NCBI GenBank assembly: GCA_963556255.1
Contig: OY744613.1
Coordinates: forward strand, 46,719,546 to 46,783,545
Length of the DNA stretch: 64,000 bases
Source of the DNA: Allolobophora icterica
Lineage: Eukaryota > Annelida > Clitellata > Crassiclitellata > Lumbricidae
Direction of reading: 5' to 3'
Shown: piece after piece, positions 1 to 10,440 of the stretch
How positions within the stretch are numbered: the stretch's first letter is position 1
Layout: the number at the start of each line of letters is the position of its first letter
The notes under the pieces: generated by a model
Database searches by the model: none
What the model was told of the DNA's origin: nothing
Seen by the model: only the letters and a program-made list of their open reading frames with translations
Made by a program: the position numbers and the translations under genes

Positions 1-1469
1 TGGTGTCTGGTGTTATGCGTTTAGCTCTCGAGTGGGTCTTTCGAAATTTTGACTTTTTTAAATTTACGATTACGACATCATAATTGTGGGAGCAGATCAA
101 ACCAATCGGGAGAGGGCAAAAGAGTTCGCGTTTCTAATCCAACTTCTACTTTTAGTATTTTTGATTACAGTTTACGCCATTTTGACAAAAGGAAATATTA
201 CACTTTTCCATCTTATAACGGTATGCATTAACACTAACTTAAGTTGTTTATATTTATCATGTAAATATAAATTAATTGCTTCATATTACGTTAAGTCGTG
301 TGCAGATTTTCTTTATTCACCTGATCCATCCCTGCGTAAGAACAACACCAAAATTTATAAAGCCTTTAATATTTCTGCACTGAAACACAGATTACAAGTC
401 TTCGTGGTAATTTATCGTTTTAGTGTAACCTATCATTTACGCTATATAATTTACTTAAAAAGGGACACTGAAACCATAAATTACCGTCTTACGCTATATA
501 ATTTACTTAAAAATGGACACTGAAACCATAAATTACCGTCTTATGAACCATTTTTTAAACCCTTGTTCTGTTTGGTTATGTTATGGTATCCAAAGCGCAT
601 TTCAACTCAGCCATCTGCCTATGTGCATCATGAGATTTGTATTCCAAGTTTTTGCCGAATTATATGATTAAGAAGACGGCGACAAAGGGCTACTAGATGA
701 GGACTGAATGTTAATTTCCGCAAGATGTCCGGCAATAAAAGCAATAAGACGTTTTAAGAACGAAGAGTAAGAATGGGCTTATAGAAAAGACAACTTGTAG
801 TAGGAAGCATGATAAAATAATATTGCATGCAGCAAATAGAGAATGACAGTTTATATTTGATCAATTGATGAACTTCGAGTCACTAAAGCTAATTAGAACA
901 GTGATGACTTCTCTTAAATATCGGAAAGAGTCAGTTATTGCTGTGTTTCTGCCTCAAAATGGTCTTTATATTTTGAGACCATAGTTCTGCATAGTCAAAA
1001 CACGGGTGTAACTTTTACCCATCACAAACAAAATAAAGTTCATATTTTATTGACTTTGCAGATGTTCAATATGATGCTCTAAGCCTCTTTGAAGTTAAAA
1101 GAATGCAAATAGTTCATGCCGAAGAATGAAAAGAATCATAGCTATGGAATTTAAAGAAAGGAAACAAATGTTTTAGAATTAACATCTGTACATTATTTGA
1201 TACGAAATCTGCTAAATTTGTTTAGGATTTACTGCAGTAAATTTCTACTTTTAGATAAAGGGGATTGATGATGCTTTTCTAAGAACAATTACATTCACTG
1301 CAAGAAATAGAAGAGTTGTGTCAAAAATTAATGTGAAAAATCATACTCAAAGAATTACAAGAGAAAATGATAAATAAATAAAAAATTGTGTACCATACTC
1401 TGTTAGACATTTACCAAGAAACATCTGTACAGCACACAGCTATATCATTAATTCTCAGTGGTGTTTGTC

Positions 1470-1868
1470 ACGAATGAAGAGCAAAGGTTGAGCTCGTCAG
1501 GACTAACAGAGGATTGCAAACGAGACAACTGGGAATACAACATTGCAAAAATAATAAATGAAAAACACTCAAGTTGAATGTATGAGGAAAAGAATTTTCA
1601 CGATGTTCTGAGCCAAACACCCATCCAAGAATTCAGACTGGAGAAATACCACACCAGTGACAGAGAATTGTGAACTCAATCTAATAAAACGATACATAAA
1701 TTATCACATGCAGGAGAAGATCTGTACAAATGCCCATATTGTGAAAAATTATTTTCACACTCTACTGTAAGCTTATTGAATAATCAAACGAGAATCCATA
1801 CTGGAGTGAAACCTTACGTAAAGGTTTGACGTATTCGGAAAAGCATTTAAAAGAAGTTATCAACTAAG
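1470..1868 (+). pseudogene. Decayed N-terminal zinc-finger exon of U1
   Basis: Homologous to 34141-34430, where an ATG and reading frame survive. Here the ancestral ATG has become ACG. Finger remnants can still be read, for example YKCPYCEKLFSHS followed by [10 protein letters not shown], but stops and frameshifts separate them. CTCAG lies just upstream at the position of a possible splice acceptor. The array is cut by a SINE at its right end. Confidence 0.7.
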
Positions 1869-2146
1869 AGGACGAGCAGTTCCTTAAACTAGCCCTGAGA
1901 CAGCCATGGGTATGACGTGTTAGCGACTTCGTTTTCTTGCCCACGGCATAGGAGGGCGGTTACCAGTCCTCTCCCATGGTGTCTCATCTTCCTACAGACA
2001 GTAGTAGTGTATTCATGATACCTGAGTTGGTTCTGGGTACAGGTGGAACAGAAATCTTCAACCAAATTCTGCCCTGGTGGGGATTTGAACCTCTGATCTT
2101 TCATCTGACAGACCAGTATACAAACGACTACACTATCGAGCATTCA
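1869..2146 (-). mobile_element. tRNA-derived SINE (family 1) inside a zinc finger
   Basis: On the minus strand the head carries a box A-like TAGTGTAGTCG and a box B GGTTCAAATCCCC, as in Pol III SINEs. Sequence to the left resembles the first half of a finger (KAFKRS.QL) and sequence to the right restores the second half (NYHTK). The insertion therefore split a finger. The same insertion is present in all five units. Boundaries are approximate. Confidence 0.75.
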
Positions 2147-2172
2147 TAAACTACCATACAAAAGACCACACT

Positions 2173-3537
2173 ATGGAAAAGCCACACAAATGCGAGTTCT
2201 GTGACAAAGCATTTAAAACATCTTCAGCAGTGAAGGTACATACACTAACGCATACAGGAGAAAAGCCACACAAATGCGATTTATGTGACAAAACATTTAA
2301 AACTTCTTTTAACCTGAAGATACATAAACGAAGCCATACAGGAGAAAAGCCATACAAATGCAAAGTATGTTGCAAATCATTTTCACGCAGTAAATCTCTG
2401 ACTTACCATGAGAGGATCCACACTGGAGAAAGACCATACAAGTGTCAAGTATGTGGAAAAGCGTTTATAAGAAGTGAACACCTAAACTGCCACAGGAAAA
2501 TTCACACGATGGAAAAACCACACAATTGCGACTTATGTGAGAAAGCATTTAAAACTTCTTCTGACCTGAATAAACATAGACGATGGCATACAGGAGAAAA
2601 GCCACACAAATGCGAGTTTTGTGACAAAGCATTTAAAACTTTTTCTGACATGATAAGACATAAACAAAGGCACACAGGAGAAAAGCCACACAAATGCGAG
2701 TTATGTGACAAAGCATTTCGAGTTTCTTTTGAGCTGAAGATGCATAAAGGAACTCATTCAGGAGAAAAGCCACACAACTGCAACTTATGTGACAAAGCAT
2801 TTAAAACTTCTTTTAACCTGAAGATACATAAACGAAGCCATACAGGAGAAAAACCCTACAAATGTCAAGTATGTTGCAAATCATTTTCACAGAATAATTC
2901 TCTGATTTGCCATGAGATGATCCACACTGGAGAAAGACCCTACAAGTGTAAATTATGTGGAAAAGCGTTTATAACAAGTGGTCATGTAAGTTACCACACA
3001 AGACGTCACACTGGAGAAAAACCACACAAATGTCAAGTATGTAACAAGTCTCTTTTATGCACTAGTCACTTTAATTGTCATAAGAGAATCCACGTAGAAG
3101 AACAACCGTACAAAGGTGAACTCTGTGGAAAAGCATTTGGAATAACTTTAAATAACCATATAAGAACCCACAGTGGAGAGAAGCCATATCAGTGTGAATT
3201 ATGTCACAAGGCTTTTGCACTGAAGGGTCATCTAAACAGGGATTTTGAAACCCACAATACAGAGAAAATGTACAATGGTATATTATGTGACAACAGTTCT
3301 ATGCAGGCTGATGGTTCGTATGACGAAGTGAAAACTGTTACAGAAGTGAAGCAAAATATGAAAGTATTTTCAGATGAGACTTCAACTGTTGCTGGTTTGA
3401 AGTATTACCTTGTGAAACCATTTGGATGTGTAATATGCAACAAAATGTTTGAAATAGAAAAGGAGTTTATGGAGCACTGTTTCCACATGTGTTACTTTCC
3501 AGTGGAGGATGACTTTGCTGAACTGTTTGAAAATTGA
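2173..3537 (+). CDS. C2H2 zinc-finger protein, 13 units, with C-terminal C2HC/acidic module (U1)
   Basis: A 454-residue open frame, likely a nuclear DNA-binding protein. Thirteen 28-residue units with TGEKP-type linkers start at residue 4; eleven keep all four zinc ligands. Unit 12 has lost its first Cys (KGELC) and is shortened, and unit 13 has lost its first His (NRDFETH). A polar spacer follows, then a module at residues 417-454: CVIC, twelve residues, HCFHMC, then PVEDDFAELFEN. The start is the Met of a TMEKP linker, with A at -3 and G at +4. Upstream fingers are decayed and cut by a SINE, so this is either a truncated derived gene or a young pseudogene. Units 2 and 8 share KTSFNLKIHKRSHTGEKP, which suggests finger-level conversion. 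Confidence 0.8.
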   Translation: MEKPHKCEFCDKAFKTSSAVKVHTLTHTGEKPHKCDLCDKTFKTSFNLKIHKRSHTGEKPYKCKVCCKSFSRSKSLTYHERIHTGERPYKCQVCGKAFIRSEHLNCHRKIHTMEKPHNCDLCEKAFKTSSDLNKHRRWHTGEKPHKCEFCDKAFKTFSDMIRHKQRHTGEKPHKCELCDKAFRVSFELKMHKGTHSGEKPHNCNLCDKAFKTSFNLKIHKRSHTGEKPYKCQVCCKSFSQNNSLICHEMIHTGERPYKCKLCGKAFITSGHVSYHTRRHTGEKPHKCQVCNKSLLCTSHFNCHKRIHVEEQPYKGELCGKAFGITLNNHIRTHSGEKPYQCELCHKAFALKGHLNRDFETHNTEKMYNGILCDNSSMQADGSYDEVKTVTEVKQNMKVFSDETSTVAGLKYYLVKPFGCVICNKMFEIEKEFMEHCFHMCYFPVEDDFAELFEN

Positions 3538-3912
3538 CAACAATAATTACTTCATAAATAATAGTTTACTTTGAAAATTGAATATGTGTTGCTTATAAAC
3601 CGTGATCTGCATTACATTATTTAGCAAATTTGTTTGAGACACTGTTGCCAAATGTTAAGCTACACAGTTGTAGAAGATTTGCTCACTATTTCTCTTCAGT
3701 TGTGTTCATGGGTACAATGTTTTCAAAGTAGCAGACAATAGTTATAAAATTAATGGCAACAGTATCATCAGTTATGGTGATGATCTTATGTGCCATGATA
3801 CATATGAATGTATGTCGTTCTGCATTCTGCTTCAGGTACATCTTACTAATGTGCCATCGAGTACCAAGGTAATAATAATCTATGATACTACTACAACTAC
3901 TACTACTGCTAA

Positions 3913-4374
3913 TATGGGGTCATCCATTAATTATTTAAACAAATTTTAGGCGGTTTTTGACCCCCTCCCCTTGTCAACAACTTTCAAGCATTCAAGGGCC
4001 CCCTAATAAAATATGTCAAAAAAATGTTACCCACCCCCCCCCCCCGACAATAAATTATCTTTCCATCGAAAAAGAAACTCAAAATATTAGATTTTCAAAA
4101 GAACCCAGGATATTCGCATATAAGAGTAATCTGTGCATTTTCTCATTAATCTTCGAACAATGAACAATATAATTTAAAGTTAAGAAAATATCGTGTTTTA
4201 TTAAATTACAGACAAAAAAGCTATAGGTCACTCATAAGACTATCCAAATCTATGGTTGTGCTTTGATTAAACTTGTTGACGTCAATTTTCTTGAACCCCT
4301 TGTCAAGAGTTGTCAAACGTTTTCAAACCCCTCCCTCCCCCATTTTGTTGACATAATTAATGGACGACCCCTGT
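3913..4374. mobile_element. PIF/Harbinger-like MITE with 3-bp TAA duplication
   Basis: The terminal inverted repeats read GGGGTCATCCATTAATTA on the left and GGGGTCGTCCATTAATTA as the reverse complement of the right end. TAA flanks both sides (3910-3912, 4375-4377). The equivalent positions in U3 and U5 run through without the insert. There is no coding capacity. The superfamily call rests on the 3-bp TWA-type duplication and is tentative. Confidence 0.65.
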
Positions 4375-4951
4375 TAAAGCAGTAGTAATAATGATAATAA
4401 TCAGAACAGCAAAAGTAATAATAGAAATAAAAATGCAATTGAAATAAGTAGGCTAGTTAAAAAGTTAACTAGATTAAATATGTTTGTCATGAAACCAGTA
4501 AAGAACTCACTCTTTTTGTGTGTATGTTTGTGTATATCTCTTTGTTTGTCTGCTTGTATTTGTTTGTGTGAGAAATTTTGTAGCAAAAATCAATATGTAA
4601 TCAATATGATTCTAAAGAAGATGAGCTGCAGTTGTCCCGGCTGCCGCAAGATATTAAACACTTGAAACTGTTGCTAAAGTTTTCGTTGGAAATTGTGTTG
4701 CCTTTCAAAAGCAGCAAGTGGAGTACGTGAGAGATTTAAGTGCATAGGCCAATGGTTTAAATTTGTTGGCATCTAATGCTCTGCAAAGACACAGCTGGAA
4801 TGCTCGATGGATTTGTTAGAAGTCATCTACTTTACACTGGAGAAAACCCTTCAAAACAGGTCTGTCAACTTTGCTCACCCATGTTTTTGAGCATGTTTAT
4901 GCACCTATGCACTACAGACTACTATAGTAGTGAGTAGTGCATAGGTTAAGG

Positions 4952-5963
4952 TTAACCCTCAGGCTACCAAGGTTTTTTGCGACATCGGCTACCAAGGGGG
5001 GTAACCCCCGGAATTTCGTGTTTGGTTTCAAATATCATATCATGTAATACAGCATTTGATTCAGCATTTATTTCTGACAAGAATGGTGTATTTATTTGTA
5101 AAATATATGAATGCATCTCGAAATTATAAATTTTTTAACAAAGGCACCGGTCCATTTAACGATATCTTATATTATCCCACACAATTTGTACTTTTTGGAT
5201 AAAAATATATAAATGATGTGGGTTTTGAAAATGAACTATGTATCCAAGAATATTCTAAATATAATGAGGCTTCATTTTCAACAATACAAACTATTCCAAA
5301 GTCTGTTTCAGTTTCAGACAAAACTTAAAGGCGTGCAGCTATATTAACATGAAACAAGAAATTATGTAATTTTTCCCGGCAGTCAAATACGTCAGTGGTC
5401 CTTGCAGTTATTGCAAGTTACTTTCATTGTTTTGTGCGAATGCTTCCTGCAAACCGGCTTCTTGAACACTTCACAGCACTACTTTACTCTGTTAGCATTC
5501 TGCTTTGACTGTTTATAGCCCTTCCTCATACCCAACCATATGGGTTTACGTTGTGATGTTGCATCAGTGATTTTCACACTGAAAAAGCATATCATTATTT
5601 ATTATGATCACTTCCGGTTTTCAAAAGACAAGTTACCAAGCAATCAAATATATCCCTACATTCCCTCTAAAGAATGGCATAGTTGTTTCTCTTCCATAAA
5701 GAATAATGAATACCTTTATAGACGACAACAGCTAACAGCTGACAAGAGAAATTCCTGATTCCAAAACGTGGTACCTAGGCTATATCGGGTATAACTTTTT
5801 ATGGCGTGGGATATCATCACGACTTTTACCTCAAAATGTGTGCAAATGGACCCCCTACAGCTACCTAAAATGTCAAAATTATATTCCATGTGCTAAAAAC
5901 AATTTTTGCAGAAAAACGTAGGGGGTGGTAACCACCCCCCCCCCTTAGTAGCCCGAAGGTTAA
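4952..5963 (-). mobile_element. piggyBac-like element, family A, copy 1 (1.0 kb)
   Basis: Bounded by TTAA (4952-4955, 5960-5963), with ends TTAACCCTCAGGCTACC and GGTAGCCCGAAGGTTAA plus subterminal runs of C and G. The minus strand at about 5400-5560 reads like a piggyBac transposase C-terminus, with CCEV..KPVCRKH and CNNC. It is therefore an internally deleted derivative keeping the 3' part of the gene. The left-end leader is conserved with copy 2 at 22020-23252. Confidence 0.8.
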
Positions 5964-6380
5964 ACAGAACAGCGAAACAAATCTACCTCAGTAAATGATG
6001 ATGAAAGAAAGTACCCCTAACGCACCAGCCTCCGGACTATAATTATATTCCCTTTATGACCTCGCGCTCCTGTCCGCTCGAAAATCCATGGTATCGGTCG
6101 AATCAGCAGTTGTAAGGCTTCATTGTTGTGGTTGTCGGTCAACACTTTTTTATTTGTATTAGAGATCGTGAATAAATTATCAATCAATCAATCAATCAAT
6201 TTTATTGTTCACTGCCTCATTTCCAAGTAAACAATGTTTACATGCTGTTTACATACAGTTTCAGTGACAAAGGGTAATACCCTAAGGAACCTAAGGTTCC
6301 GCTAACAAGGTAGCCCTAATACAAGTGTGTAACAGTCAGTCTAATTTATGCAATGATTAGCAATTACACATAGGCTATAG

Positions 6381-6465
6381 TTCATTCATTCATTCATTCT
6401 GGACATTTATATAGCGCTTCTTCAAGAGACCTACTCAGAGGCGCTCCCAGCCCAGCCACGGCTAA
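6381..6465 (-). mobile_element. SINE/LINE 3' tail fragment
   Basis: The reverse complement reads GGGAGCGCCTCTGAGTAGG, then GAAGAGGCGCTATATAAATG and an ATGA-rich tail. The same tail occurs at about 41510-41590, 16860-16950 and 62585-62650. No tRNA-like head is visible here, so it is a truncated copy. Confidence 0.6.
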
Positions 6466-6485
6466 ACAGATAGGTGTATATTATT

Positions 6486-6600
6486 ATATTTGATTGCTTG
6501 GTAACTTGTCTTTTGAAAACCGGAAGTGATCATAATAAATAATTATATGCTTTTTCAGTGTGAAAATCACTGATGCAACATCACAACGTAAACCCATAGG
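6486..6600 (-). repeat. Inverted fragment of piggyBac family A
   Basis: This is the reverse complement of about 5538-5654 within the upstream family A element, including the sequence encoding the first residues of its C-terminal region. It abuts U2 directly. It makes an inverted pair about 0.8 kb apart. Confidence 0.7.
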
Positions 6601-7348
6601 TGTGTATGAAGAGTTTTATGTTCCAAGTGTCCTGCGTTTGGCCTTCGTGTGGTGTTTTAGGAGTTTGGACTTTGGAGATTACTATTACGAGAATAAGTGT
6701 CGGATTAAATCAATCGCAAGAGGACAAAGGAGTACGTGTTTATAATCCAGCTTCTACTTTTAGTATTTCTTGTTTCAGTTAACGCCATTTTCGTGAACGT
6801 GACAAATGAAAATCGGATGTCACAATTTTCTATCTATCATATATTTGTCATTTTAAACATTAATACTTGTTTCAAACTGTGTTAAGTTGTATGCAGATTT
6901 CTTTATTTACCTGATCCATCCCTCCGTAAGTTCGACACCGAAATTCATGAAGCCTTTGATATACAATTTCTCCAGTGCAACACAGACTACAAGTCTTCGA
7001 GGTAATTTATCGTTTCAGTGTCCCTTATTTTTTAGGCTATATAACATAGTTTGAGTTTTTGTATGATATATTTTCGTGGCTCATCCAACGTCTTAGTAAG
7101 GGATACAAACACGATAAATTACCGTCTCCTTGTTTTTTTATGTTATGGTACCCATGGCGCATATTCCTAGTGTGTATGAAGAGTTTTATGTTCCAAGATT
7201 TTGTCCAATTTTATGATTAAAAAGACTGACACAACGAGATTAGATGAGGAGTGATTGTTAATTTCCGCAAGATTTCAGGAATAAGTGATAAGACGTTATA
7301 AGAATGAATAATAAGAATGGGTCTATACTATAGAATAGATAACTTTGG

Positions 7349-7676
7349 TAAAACCGTAGTTTACGTTGCTAAATTCAACATGTTTTCTGGCCCGTAGTTT
7401 ACGTTGCTAAATTAATGTCATGTCTTTGGTCCAACTTCAAGTTTGACTTTTACTATGAAAGATTTTCATCGCTCACATCCAACTTCTAGTTTTAGTTTTA
7501 TATTCGTCGATCATCCAGCCTCTAGTTTCAGTAATATTTTCATCAATAATCCAACTTCTAGTTTTACTATGAAGCAATTTTCATACGCGGTAATAGACCA
7601 AACGTCGAGGAATTTAGCAACGTAAACTTCGAATTTCCAACCACTATCAATTTAGCAACGTAAACTATGGTTTTAC
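7349..7676. mobile_element. MITE with about 29-bp inverted ends and repeated core
   Basis: The left end TAAAACCGTAGTTTACGTTG is mirrored by CAACGTAAACTATGGTTTTA on the right, flanked by TA, which suggests a Tc1/mariner-like mechanism. The ends carry an inner repetition of the TTTACGTTGCTAAATT motif. The core has three loose copies of ATCCAACTTCTAGTTTTAGT followed by a TTTTCATCG-like motif. U1 and U3 lack the insert between TAGAA and ACTTGTAG. Confidence 0.7.
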
Positions 7677-8278
7677 CGACAACTTGTAGCAGGAAGTGCG
7701 ATAGGAAAATTATTGTATGCAAATAAAGAATGGAGGTTTATATTTGATCAGCTGATGAACTTTGATCCACTAAAGGTATTAAGCTCAGCGATGACTTCTT
7801 TTAAATGTGAGAAAACTGTGGTTGTGTTTGTGCCTCAGCCAAATGTTCTTTCTATTTTGAGATCACTTTTCTTTGTAGTCAAGAAAATGGAGTCATAAAT
7901 TGTACGCATCATGAACAAAATAATGTTCATATTTAGTTGACTAGCAGATGGTCAAAATGATCCATGACGCCCCTTTGTAGTTGACAAATGCAAGCACTTC
8001 ACGCTGAAGATGTGAAGAATCATAGATATGGCATATAAAGAAAATTAATGAATGTTTTAGAATTAACATCTGCTCATTATTTGATGTGGAATCTGGAAAA
8101 CTAGTATAGGAATTACTGCAGCAAATTTCTACTTTTAGATAAAGAGAATAGATCACAGTCTTTTAACAACATTATCTTGCATTAGAAGAAATAGAAGAGA
8201 GATGTCAAAAAGGAATGTGAAAAATCATACCAAAAGAATTAAAAGAGAAGATCGGAAATAAAAGAAACGGCATGTGTC

Positions 8279-8640
8279 ATGAGTGAATAGCTATGATTGT
8301 CTCAGTCAGGACCAAAACAGGATTGTAAAAGAGACATCTGGGGATACGACAATGCAAAAAACATAACCAAAAAACATTCAAGTGCAATTATGAGCCAAAC
8401 ACCCACCCGAGAATCCCCACTAGAGAAAAACTGTACAAGTTACAGAACATTCTGAACTGAATCTAAGTGAAAGATATATAAACGATGGTATACAGGAGAA
8501 AAGCCATACAAATTTCCATATTCTGATAAAGCATTTTGACAATCTTATGTATTGAATAATCAAACTAGAATCCATGCTGTAGTTAAACCATACTGCTCTG
8601 AACCATGTGGAAAAGCATTTAAAAGAAGTGATCAACAAAG
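8279..8640 (+). pseudogene. Decayed N-terminal zinc-finger exon of U2
   Basis: Homologous to the U4 remnant at 34141. The ATG is kept but a stop follows after two further codons. Remnant finger pieces with TPTRE..TREK and AFKRSDQ can be read across frames before the SINE. Confidence 0.6.
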
Positions 8641-8916
8641 AAGAAGAAGAGCAGTCCCTTAAGATATCATGGATTTGATGTGTTAGCGACTTCATTTTCT
8701 TAGCCACGGCATAGGAGAGTGTTGGTCAGTCCTCTCCCACGCCATCTCATCTTCCCACCAACAGTGTATGGTCAGTGTGGTCGTGATAACTGAGTCGGCT
8801 AAGGGCGCAGGTGGAGCAGAAGTTTTGAACTAAATTTCTGCCATGGTGGGGATTTGAACCTCCCCTTGCACAGTTGACCGACCAGTAGACTAACCACTAC
8901 ACTATGGAACACCCCG
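8641..8916 (-). mobile_element. tRNA-derived SINE (family 1), orthologous insertion in U2
   Basis: Box B-like GGTTCAAATCCCC is present on the minus strand near 8845-8860. The position within the split finger is the same as in the other units. Its right end supplies the first codons of the downstream open frame. Boundaries are approximate. Confidence 0.75.
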
Positions 8917-9797
8917 TTAACTACCATACAAAAGCTCACACTCTGAAAAAGCCACACAAATGCGAGTTATGTGACAAGACATTTGAGACTCTTTTTAAAC
9001 TGGAGGTGCATAAACGAAAGCATACAGGAGAAAAGCCACACAAGTGCAAGTTATGTGACAAAACATTTAAAACTTCTTTTAACCTGAAGATACATAAACG
9101 ATCACATACAGGAGACAGGCCACACAAGTGCGAGTTATGTGATAAGGCATTTAAAACTACTTCTGACTTGAAGAAACATACACGAATCCATACAGGAGAA
9201 AAACCATACAAATGTCAATTGTGTTGCAAATCATTTACACAGATTTGTTCTCTGAATTTCCACGAGAGGATCCACACTAGAGAAAGACCATACAAGTGTC
9301 AAGTATGTATCAATACATTTTTATACTTGAGTTATTTGGGGATCCACACAGAAGAAACACCATACAATTGTGAAATATGTGAAAAAACATTTGCATGTAG
9401 AATAACTTTAAATAACCACAAAAGAACCCACATTGGAGAGAAGCCAACTCAGCGTGAATTATGTCACAAGGCTTTTGCACAGAATGGTAATCTTCGCACC
9501 CATTTAAAAACTCACAATACAGAGAAAGCGTACAAAGATGGATTATGTGACAGCAGTTCTACACAGACTGATAGTTCGAGTGACAAAGTGAAAACTGTTA
9601 CAGAAGTGAAGCAAACTAAGGAGGTATTTTCAAATGACACATCAACTGTTGTTGGTACTGAGTCTTTCCTTGTGAAACCATATGGATGTGTAATATGCAA
9701 CAGAATGTTTGAAATAGAAAAGGAGTTTATGGAGCACTGTTTCCACATGTGTTACTCTCCAGTGGAGGATGACTTTGCTGAACTGTTTGAAAATTGA
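8904..9797 (+). CDS. Short C2H2 zinc-finger protein, about 7 units (U2)
   Basis: A 297-residue frame. The linker Met used as start in the other copies is Leu here (HTLKKP). The open frame instead begins at an ATG inside the SINE edge, giving MEHPV before NYHTKAHT, with A at -3 and G at +4. Units 1-4 are intact apart from a TRER linker after unit 4. Unit 5 is internally shortened (SYLGIHTEET), unit 6 is intact, and unit 7 has lost its first Cys (TQRELC). The C-terminal module at residues 260-297 is perfect, ending PVEDDFAELFEN. This is the smallest array of the set and has probably lost fingers by deletion. It may be a pseudogene, but the frame is open throughout. Confidence 0.7.
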   Translation: MEHPVNYHTKAHTLKKPHKCELCDKTFETLFKLEVHKRKHTGEKPHKCKLCDKTFKTSFNLKIHKRSHTGDRPHKCELCDKAFKTTSDLKKHTRIHTGEKPYKCQLCCKSFTQICSLNFHERIHTRERPYKCQVCINTFLYLSYLGIHTEETPYNCEICEKTFACRITLNNHKRTHIGEKPTQRELCHKAFAQNGNLRTHLKTHNTEKAYKDGLCDSSSTQTDSSSDKVKTVTEVKQTKEVFSNDTSTVVGTESFLVKPYGCVICNRMFEIEKEFMEHCFHMCYSPVEDDFAELFEN

Positions 9798-10109
9798 CAA
9801 CAATTACTTCATAAGTAATAGTTTACTTTGAAAATTGAATATGTGTTGCTTATAAACTGTTATCTGCATTATGTTGTATTTGCATTTATAGAAGATTTGT
9901 TCGCTATTTCTCTTCCGTTGTAATCGATGGTAGAAATGTTTTCAATGTCGCATTCAATGCTTATAAAATTAACGGCAACAGTAACATAAGTGATGGTGAT
10001 GATGATGATCTGTTGTACTGTGTGTCATTCTGCATCAGGTACATCTTACTAATGTGCTATCGAGTACGATAATAATAATAACTATACTACTACTACTTCT
10101 GAAGTCATA

Positions 10110-10118
10110 GTAATAATA

Positions 10119-10173
<55 letters not shown>
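10110..10173. repeat. (AAT)n microsatellite
   Basis: About 20 AAT units in the 3' flank of U2. Shorter or longer ATT-type tracts occupy the equivalent flank in U3 and U5. Confidence 0.95.
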
Positions 10174-10255
10174 TCCAACAGCAACATTTATAGCAGCCAT
10201 AATAGTGCGAATTAGATAAGTAATAAAAAAAAGATAATTAGATTAAATATGGTTC

Positions 10256-10440
10256 CATGACAAATGGTTCACCGACATATTGTTCACCGACAAATAGTTC
10301 ACGATCTTCCAGATTCTAGTCTGAGCTATATTTTCATCATAGAGCTCTAACTATAAGCTGGGGATTCTCAATGAATATGTAGCTCAAACTAAAAGCTGGA
10401 AGATCGTCAACCATTTGTCAGTGAACCAGTTGTCGTGACA
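10256..10440. mobile_element. Palindromic MITE-like element
   Basis: The left arm reads CATGACAAATGGTTCACCGA, then AGTTCACGATCTTCCAG. The right arm mirrors it as CTGGAAGATCGTCAACC, then TTTGTCAGTGAACC. The middle has copies of a motif close to TTCTAGTCTGAGCTATATTTTCATC, related to the cores at 7349, 30520 and 57225. It sits exactly at the 3' limit of U2. Confidence 0.6.

Larger units (their letters stand above)
1..4951 (+). repeat. ZNF duplication unit U1 (5' end outside window)
   Basis: First of five related plus-strand segments. The window starts inside it: its first bases match about 17250 in U3. It contains a roughly 1.4-kb noncoding leader, a decayed N-terminal exon, a SINE, the ZNF array and a conserved 3' flank. 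No promoter is recognisable in the leader. A later Harbinger-like insertion at 3913-4374 is absent from the other units, and the piggyBac element at 4952 marks the right end. Confidence 0.75.
6600..10245 (+). repeat. ZNF duplication unit U2
   Basis: Same order as U1: leader, decayed exon, SINE, array and 3' flank with a GATTAAATATG end point. The leader is the most diverged of the five and carries its own MITE at 7349-7676. No core promoter is visible. Confidence 0.7.
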
